This document shows, one piece after another, positions 59,670-64,000 of a stretch of DNA of 64,000 bases. The stretch lies in contig NZ_CP170544.1 of assembly GCF_042693015.1 (NCBI RefSeq), positions 3,162,001 through 3,226,000 of the forward strand, given 5' to 3'. The translations under genes were made by a program, and so were the position numbers. Positions within the stretch are counted from its first letter, which is position 1. Every line of letters starts with the position of its first letter. The notes under the pieces are model-generated. The model was not told the origin of the DNA, did no database searches, and saw only the letters and a program-made list of their open reading frames with translations. This stretch comes from Sphingomonas_E sp042693015 (lineage in GTDB: Bacteria; Pseudomonadota; Alphaproteobacteria; Sphingomonadales; Sphingomonadaceae).

Positions 59670-59747
59670 ATGGTTAATACGCGCAGCATGGTTAGGAATT
59701 CGTAAAATTATCCGACGGACTCATCGGACGCGAACCCTATTAACCAT
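59670..59747. promoter_or_regulatory. CtrA-like half-sites upstream of the PEPxxWA-CTERM gene
   Basis: ATGGTTAATA (59670-59679) and TATTAACCAT (59738-59747) form an exact 10-bp inverted repeat, and ATGGTTAGG (59688-59696) adds a third copy. TTAACCAT resembles the half-site recognised by CtrA in alphaproteobacteria. The gap 59567-59771 has no gene. Confidence 0.35.
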
Positions 59748-59771
59748 GATTGAGGCGGCCATGTGGCGGTT

Positions 59772-61028
59772 TCATGCCGCCTTCGTTAACGGATCGCCGA
59801 GCTGCGGGCGGCGGCGCAGCATCCATGCCGCAAGCGCAAAAGACAGCACCGCAATCGCGAAGCCCGCGATATGCGTCGCCACCGCCAGCCGGTAATCGCC
59901 GGTCAGATCGCGTAGCCACCCCGCGAAGGGCGACATGCCGAACAGGAAAGGCACTGTCAGCAACCCCGACAGCCCCATCACCTGGGCGAAGGACTGGCGG
60001 CCGAACCACTGGTTCACCAGCGCCGCCTTGGCCGCGATGAAGCCGCCCCCGCATATGCCGATCACCACCGCATCAATGACGAGCACGCCGAAACCCACCG
60101 GCAGGATCAGGATCATCCAGACGAGCCCCTGGATCAGGCAATTGGCGATCAGAGCCGCGTTGCCGCCCCAGCGATCGGCAAGCCAGCCGAACAGCAACGA
60201 CCCGAAGATACCGGTGCCGCCGGAAATGGAGGCGAGCAAGGCCGCCTGCTCCAGGCTCCAGCCGCGTTCGGTGACCAGGGGGACGAGATGGACGGACTTG
60301 GTGACACCCGCACCCACCGCGAGCGCAGATCCCAGCACGATCAGCAGGAAAGCGGGAATGGCGAGCAGGCGCAACATCGGGATCGGGCGCGACGGTGTGG
60401 CATCGCCGCTGACGGCCAGCGGCGCGGCTTCGCCAAAAGGCCGTTGGCCTACGGCTTCGGGCCGATCGACCACAAACCACAGGACGGGCAGTGCGAAGGC
60501 ATGGATCGCCGCCAGCGCCAGCAGCACGCCATGGAAACCCAGCACCGGTAGAAGCTGCGGCACGGCGAGCGGAACCGCCATCACCATCAATGGCATATTG
60601 ACCATGCCGATCATCCGCCCCTGCCGTTCGGCATACCAGTGCGACACCAGGGTCGCGTTGGGCAGCATCCCCATCATCGCCACGCCGGGGCCGATGATAA
60701 GGCCATAGATGGCGAGCACCTGCATCGCCGTCGTCGCCTGCGCGAGCGCGGCATAGCCGAAGGTCAGCAGCGTCGCCCCCAGCATCATCGTGCGACGGAT
60801 GGTGAAGCGGCCGACAAAGGCGCCGATCACCGGAGACAGCAGTCCCGTGGCCAGCACGACCAGCGACAGCGGCAGCGAGACCATCGTCCGCGACATGCCG
60901 AAATGACTTTCGAATTCGGCGACCAGCGGCCCGAAGGCACCATAGGTCGAGCCGATGGCGAGGCTCTGCGCGATGAAGGCGATCGCCACCATGCGCGGCC
61001 CCAGGAACCGCGCGTCGCCACCGGTCAC
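59772..61028 (-). CDS. MFS transporter (monocarboxylate-like)
   Basis: 418 residues with 12 predicted helices; GIGFG-like glycine-rich turns (SLAIGSTYGAFGPL, IGICGGGFIAAKAAL) and ERGWSLEQAALLASISGGTG fit the monocarboxylate/oxalate-like MFS group. It begins at a GTG that overlaps the cupin stop (GTGA), so the two are coupled. As last gene of the zinc dehydrogenase - cupin - MFS operon it probably imports the substrate degraded by these enzymes and the divergent monooxygenase. Substrate unknown. Confidence 0.87.
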   Translation of the reverse strand: MTGGDARFLGPRMVAIAFIAQSLAIGSTYGAFGPLVAEFESHFGMSRTMVSLPLSLVVLATGLLSPVIGAFVGRFTIRRTMMLGATLLTFGYAALAQATTAMQVLAIYGLIIGPGVAMMGMLPNATLVSHWYAERQGRMIGMVNMPLMVMAVPLAVPQLLPVLGFHGVLLALAAIHAFALPVLWFVVDRPEAVGQRPFGEAAPLAVSGDATPSRPIPMLRLLAIPAFLLIVLGSALAVGAGVTKSVHLVPLVTERGWSLEQAALLASISGGTGIFGSLLFGWLADRWGGNAALIANCLIQGLVWMILILPVGFGVLVIDAVVIGICGGGFIAAKAALVNQWFGRQSFAQVMGLSGLLTVPFLFGMSPFAGWLRDLTGDYRLAVATHIAGFAIAVLSFALAAWMLRRRPQLGDPLTKAA

Positions 61029-61471
61029 GCCGCCGTCTCCGCGGGGCAGGAGATGATGCAGAGGCAGCGCGCCGGGCTTTCTTCCGGGTTGCGCCAGGCA
61101 TGATTGGTGTCGCGCTGAACCACCACGTCACCGGGGCGGACCTCGACCTTGCCGTCGTCCAGTTCCAGCACCAGCCGGCCTTCGAGCAGGATGACGTAAT
61201 CCAGCGTGCCGGTGCGATGGAAGCCTTTGGCGTCGAGGCCGGGCACACCCTGCGCCAGATATTCGGCCATCACCGTATCGGGCGGGATCTCGATCAGGCG
61301 GGCGGACAGGCTGTCGGGGCGGAAATCGAGGGTTTCACCGTCCGCCGCGGGATCGCCGCCCAGCCATGCCGACGCGTCCGATTCCCATATTTTCTGGAAG
61401 GGCATCACCTCCTCGGCGAGCAGCAGCCGCGACCGGCCGTCGGGGCCGTTTTCGGTGACGATGCGCCTCAT
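61025..61471 (-). CDS. Cupin domain protein
   Basis: 148-residue single cupin: IPPDTVMAEYLAQ, TGTLDYVILLEGRLVLELDDGKVEVRPGDVVVQRDTNHAWRNPEESP. The first motif lacks the usual histidine pair (reads TGTLDYV) but keeps H in the second motif (NHAWRN), so metal binding may be altered. ATG at 61471 overlaps the dehydrogenase stop (ATGA); the frame continues upstream inside that gene but as shadow sequence. Possible roles are ligand binding or a small isomerase/oxygenase step. Confidence 0.87.
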   Translation of the reverse strand: MRRIVTENGPDGRSRLLLAEEVMPFQKIWESDASAWLGGDPAADGETLDFRPDSLSARLIEIPPDTVMAEYLAQGVPGLDAKGFHRTGTLDYVILLEGRLVLELDDGKVEVRPGDVVVQRDTNHAWRNPEESPARCLCIISCPAETAA

Positions 61472-62502
61472 GCCGCGACCTGATCGCGAATATCGAGCAC
61501 CACCTTCACCGCTTGCGGCTGGCACTGCATCTCGAACGCGTCGGAGATTTCGGCGAGCGGGAAGCGGTGGGAGATGAGCGTCCTGCGATCGACCTTGCCC
61601 GTTCGCATCAGATCCAGCGCCTGCACCAGTTCCTCGGGCGCATAGCCGTTGGAACCCATGATGACCGGTTCCTTCTGGATGATCGGCCCCATGTCGATCG
61701 TCATCGCCCCTTCGAAACCGCCGAAGCAGATGATCCGCCCGCCGGTAAGCGACACCAGCCGGAGCGCGGTTTCGAGCGGCGGCGGGCCGGACATATGGGC
61801 GATATAGCCCGCGCAATCGAAGATGACGGGCACGTTGGCGGAAATGCCGCGATAGCCTTCCTCCGTGCCGCAGATAGCAGCGACGGCGGCGAAGACATCG
61901 CCGTCGCGCGCATTCACCACGTCGGTCGCGCCGATCTCCAGCGCCTTTTCGAGCCGCGCTTGCTGGACGTCGATGGCGACGATGCGGCCAGCCTCGATCC
62001 CCTGCGCGCGGATCGCCTGGATGACGCCCAGGCCGATAATGCCGACACCGAAGACGACGACATTCTCTTGCCGCTGGATCGCGGCCTTGCGGACCATCTG
62101 CAGACCATCGGCCATCGGCTCGGTCGTCGCGGCTTCGACGAAGCTCACGCCTTCGGGGACGCGAACAAGCTGATAGGGATTGACCGGCACGGTGACATAA
62201 TCGGCCATGCCGCCGCCGAGGCCGGTAACGCCGACGACGCGCTCGCCCACTTCCCAGCCGGTGACGCCTTCGCCCAGTTCGGCGATGCGGCCGGCAAATT
62301 CGTGGCCGGGCACCTCATAACCTTCAGGCGTCTTGCGGGCGAGGCGATCGCGGTAGCTGTCGTTGCGATACATATGGAGATCGGAGCCGCAGATGCCGCA
62401 GGCTTCAACCGCCACGAGCACTTCGCCTGCCGCCGGCACGGGCCGCGTGGCATCGCCGCGCATCTCGATCTGGCCCGGATCGATATAGTTCGCTGCCTTC
62501 AA
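61468..62502 (-). CDS. Zinc-type medium-chain alcohol dehydrogenase
   Basis: 344-residue MDR dehydrogenase. Catalytic zinc ligands are in EACGICGSDLH, PGHEFAGRI and the TEPMADG region; the Rossmann segment is VVVFGVGIIGLGVIQAIRAQG followed by VAIDVQQARLEKALEIGATDVVNA. The structural zinc loop with four close cysteines is missing (the region reads GERVVGVTGLGGGMADYV). It probably oxidises an alcohol arising from the monooxygenase route. It lies divergent from the luciferase-like gene with a shared 142-base control region. Confidence 0.9.
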   Translation of the reverse strand: MKAANYIDPGQIEMRGDATRPVPAAGEVLVAVEACGICGSDLHMYRNDSYRDRLARKTPEGYEVPGHEFAGRIAELGEGVTGWEVGERVVGVTGLGGGMADYVTVPVNPYQLVRVPEGVSFVEAATTEPMADGLQMVRKAAIQRQENVVVFGVGIIGLGVIQAIRAQGIEAGRIVAIDVQQARLEKALEIGATDVVNARDGDVFAAVAAICGTEEGYRGISANVPVIFDCAGYIAHMSGPPPLETALRLVSLTGGRIICFGGFEGAMTIDMGPIIQKEPVIMGSNGYAPEELVQALDLMRTGKVDRRTLISHRFPLAEISDAFEMQCQPQAVKVVLDIRDQVAA

Positions 62503-62574
62503 GGGCTCTCTCCTCGCTCGCTCCGTTCGGAGTCTCTGATGGAGGAAGATTCCACATCACCGGGCACGCTGCAA

Positions 62575-62609
62575 ATTATATTTACAGTGTGTAACGTAAA
62601 TAATATCGT
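62575..62609. promoter_or_regulatory. Shared operator and divergent promoters of the monooxygenase/dehydrogenase unit
   Basis: TATTTAC (62579-62585) and GTAAATA (62596-62602) form a perfect inverted repeat with a 10-base spacer; a nested TTACA-GTG-TGTAA lies at 62582-62594. On the plus strand TTTACA (62581) is spaced 17 bases from TATCGT (62604), a plausible promoter. On the minus strand the exact -10 hexamer TATAAT lies at 62580-62575. The operator therefore overlaps both promoters; the TetR-type gene at 63802 is the obvious candidate regulator. Confidence 0.6.
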
Positions 62610-62644
62610 TCCCCCAAGCGACCGACGAGTCGAAAGGAGAGACG

Positions 62645-63805
62645 ATGCGCAATGTGAAGCTTCGGGCCGGTGTTTTCCTCGCGCCCTTCCACCCGCTCGA
62701 TGAGAATCCGACGCTCACCTTCGAGCGCGACCTGCAGCTTGCAAGTTTCGTCGACGAACTGGGTTTCGAGGAATTCTGGTATGGCGAGCATCATAGCGGC
62801 GGTTATGAGAACAGCGCCTCGCCCGAACTGATGATCGCGGCGGCCGCCCAGCGCACCAAGCGCATCAAGCTCGGCACCGGCGTCGTCTCGCTCCCCTATC
62901 ACAACCCGCTGATGACGGCGAACCGCATCGCCCAGCTCGACCATCTCACCTTCGGCCGGCTGATCTTCGGCGCGGGGCCGGGCCTGCTGGTATCGGACGC
63001 GCATATGCTCGGCCTCGATGCCGTCGAATCGCGCGGCAAGCTGGACGAGGGCTTGAGCGTCATCACCCGGCTGCTCGCCGGCGAATGGGTGACGGAGAAA
63101 TCCTCCTGGTACGATCTGCGCGAGGCGCATTGCCAGGTGCTGCCCTATAATCGCGACATGGAAGTCTGCGTCGCCAGCACCTTCTCGCCCAATGGCGGCA
63201 AGCTCGCGGCCAAATATGATGCGGGGATGCTGTGCCTCGCTTCCACCATGTATCAAGGCTTCGACGCGCTTTCGACCAACTGGAAGATCGCGCAGGATAG
63301 TTCCGCCAAGCTGGGACGGACGATGTCGCCCGCGCGCATCCGCTGCGCCACCGAGATGCATATCGCCGACACCCGCGACAAGGCGATGGACCAGGTGCGC
63401 CGCGGCTATGAGCGCTATCTGCTCTACATCAAGAACCAGTCCGAACAGCTCAAGGATTCGCCCGCGCACGACACGCTGGAGAATCTGATCGAGCGGCAGG
63501 AGATCGTCGTCGGCACGCCCGACGATGCCGTCGCGCAGATCCGCCGGCTGGAGGAGAAGGTGCCCGATTTCGGCTGCCTGCTGCTGCTGGAAAAGAACTG
63601 GGCGAGCACCGAAGACAGCAAGCGCTCGCTGGAAATGTTCGCGCGCTATGTGCTGCCCGAAGTCAATGGCGACAATGCCGCGCGCCGCAAGAGCTTCGAC
63701 TGGTGCCGCGAGAAGCGCGACGGCTTTATCGATACGATCATGACGGCTAATCAGAAGGCCTTCGCCAAGCATGCGGAGGAAGAAGCGCAGGAGAAAGCGG
63801 CCTGA
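62645..63805 (+). CDS. Luciferase-like (LLM) flavin-dependent monooxygenase
   Basis: 386-residue bacterial-luciferase-family enzyme: RAGVFLAPFHPLDENPTLTFERDL, ELGFEEFWYGEHHSGGYENSASPELMIAAAA, KLGTGVVSLPYHNPLMTANRIAQLD. The EHH segment is typical of the limonene/alkanal monooxygenase branch rather than SsuD. It is expected to use reduced flavin and oxygen to oxidise a cyclic ketone, terpene or similar compound (inference). GAAAGGAGAG precedes the ATG. Its stop is followed immediately by a TetR gene with SD AGGAG inside its own last codons. Confidence 0.9.
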   Translation: MRNVKLRAGVFLAPFHPLDENPTLTFERDLQLASFVDELGFEEFWYGEHHSGGYENSASPELMIAAAAQRTKRIKLGTGVVSLPYHNPLMTANRIAQLDHLTFGRLIFGAGPGLLVSDAHMLGLDAVESRGKLDEGLSVITRLLAGEWVTEKSSWYDLREAHCQVLPYNRDMEVCVASTFSPNGGKLAAKYDAGMLCLASTMYQGFDALSTNWKIAQDSSAKLGRTMSPARIRCATEMHIADTRDKAMDQVRRGYERYLLYIKNQSEQLKDSPAHDTLENLIERQEIVVGTPDDAVAQIRRLEEKVPDFGCLLLLEKNWASTEDSKRSLEMFARYVLPEVNGDNAARRKSFDWCREKRDGFIDTIMTANQKAFAKHAEEEAQEKAA

Positions 63806-64000
63806 ACGATCCCACGCCCGTTCGCACGCGGGGGCGCCCGCGCAACCCGGATACCGACGCCGCAATCATCGATGCGGCGCGGCATATCCTGGCGACCGGC
63901 GGCTTCGAGGCCTTGAGCTTCGAGGCGATCGCGCAGGCGACGGGGATTTCGCGCGTCTCCATCTACCGCCGCTGGCCGTCCAAGGCGCATCTCGCCAGCG
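63802..64000 (+). CDS. TetR-family regulator, 3' end outside window; probable CTG start
   Basis: The visible 66 codons give RTRGRPRNPDTDAAIIDAARHILATGG followed by a TetR helix-turn-helix (FEAIAQATGISRVSIYRRWPSKAHLA). After the last in-frame stop (63748) there is no ATG, GTG or TTG before the helix-turn-helix. The CTG at 63802 overlaps the monooxygenase stop (CTGA) and has AGGAG 8 bases upstream, so a CTG start with translational coupling is the best choice. It is probably the regulator of the divergent catabolic unit. Confidence 0.75.
   Translation, partial: MNDPTPVRTRGRPRNPDTDAAIIDAARHILATGGFEALSFEAIAQATGISRVSIYRRWPSKAHLAS

Noticed and set aside
61472..61816. Longer version of the cupin protein starting 345 bases upstream
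   Set aside because: The extra residues are shadow coding of the zinc dehydrogenase; ATG at 61471 overlaps that gene's stop as in a coupled operon.
1..64000. CRISPR arrays, tRNA/rRNA genes, insertion sequences, prophage or toxin-antitoxin genes
   Set aside because: Looked for and not seen: no regular direct repeats with spacers, no tRNA-like cloverleaf or CCA-end pattern at gene borders, no transposase or integrase motifs.

Overview
This 64 kb window is GC-rich chromosomal DNA of an alphaproteobacterium, most likely a sphingomonad. The grounds are the gene families (a TonB-dependent receptor inside a catabolic operon, a PEPxxWA-CTERM protein, DUF5818, DUF2171, DUF4142), the strong G/C bias at third codon positions, and the paired GTGTCGAGCGAAGTCGAGACA-type hairpin repeats. 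No tRNA, rRNA, insertion sequence, phage gene or CRISPR array was seen. Coding density is high and most genes lie in tightly coupled operons with ATGA or TGATG overlaps. Both window edges cut genes.

Layout. 1-2.6 kb: 3' part of a membrane-anchored DyP-type peroxidase. 2.7-4.7 kb (minus): secreted amidohydrolase. 5.0-11.0 kb: a compact unit of one VIT-type membrane protein with a C-terminal PEP-CTERM tail, an exosortase, a small exported protein and a two-component system. It looks like a one-substrate 'dedicated exosortase' module. 11.5-24.3 kb: a 12-gene operon for an organosulfur compound. It holds two DszB-like (sulfinate desulfinase fold) proteins flanking a TonB receptor, then an SsuA-like binding protein, an MFS carrier, an SsuC/SsuC/SsuB ABC importer, a nitroreductase-type flavoprotein, two luciferase-like monooxygenases and a class II aldolase-like protein. 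Its leader is long and structured, and strong hairpins sit between its early genes.

24.5-32.5 kb: DUF1330 (plus), then on the minus strand a probable operon of L-serine ammonia-lyase (with a Tat-like leader), MFS carrier, pyruvate formate-lyase, its activating enzyme, a CYTH protein and an ion-channel-like protein. 32.8-41.5 kb (plus): a YhiI/RbbA/YhhJ-type ABC exporter with an outer-membrane channel, followed by phosphate acetyltransferase and acetate kinase. Together with the divergent operon this gives serine -> pyruvate -> acetyl-CoA + formate -> acetyl phosphate -> acetate + ATP, a low-oxygen energy route. 41.5-45.7 kb: PPK2, small stress-type proteins (DUF4142, DUF2171, DUF5818) and an OprO/OprP-type porin.

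45.7-48.1 kb (minus): epoxide hydrolase, RidA-like and SDR genes. 48.3-50.9 kb: copA/copB copper resistance. 51.0-58.3 kb: a TetR/CecR-type repressor with a palindromic operator, then a YbhG/F/S/R-type ABC exporter and its outer-membrane channel, interrupted by two hairpin repeats, then an FMN reductase. 58.9-59.6 kb (minus): PEPxxWA-CTERM protein. 59.8-64 kb: a divergent catabolic unit (zinc alcohol dehydrogenase, cupin and MFS on minus; luciferase-like monooxygenase and a truncated TetR gene on plus) sharing one operator-promoter region.

The two parts most worth study are the DszB-like organosulfur operon and the dedicated exosortase module.
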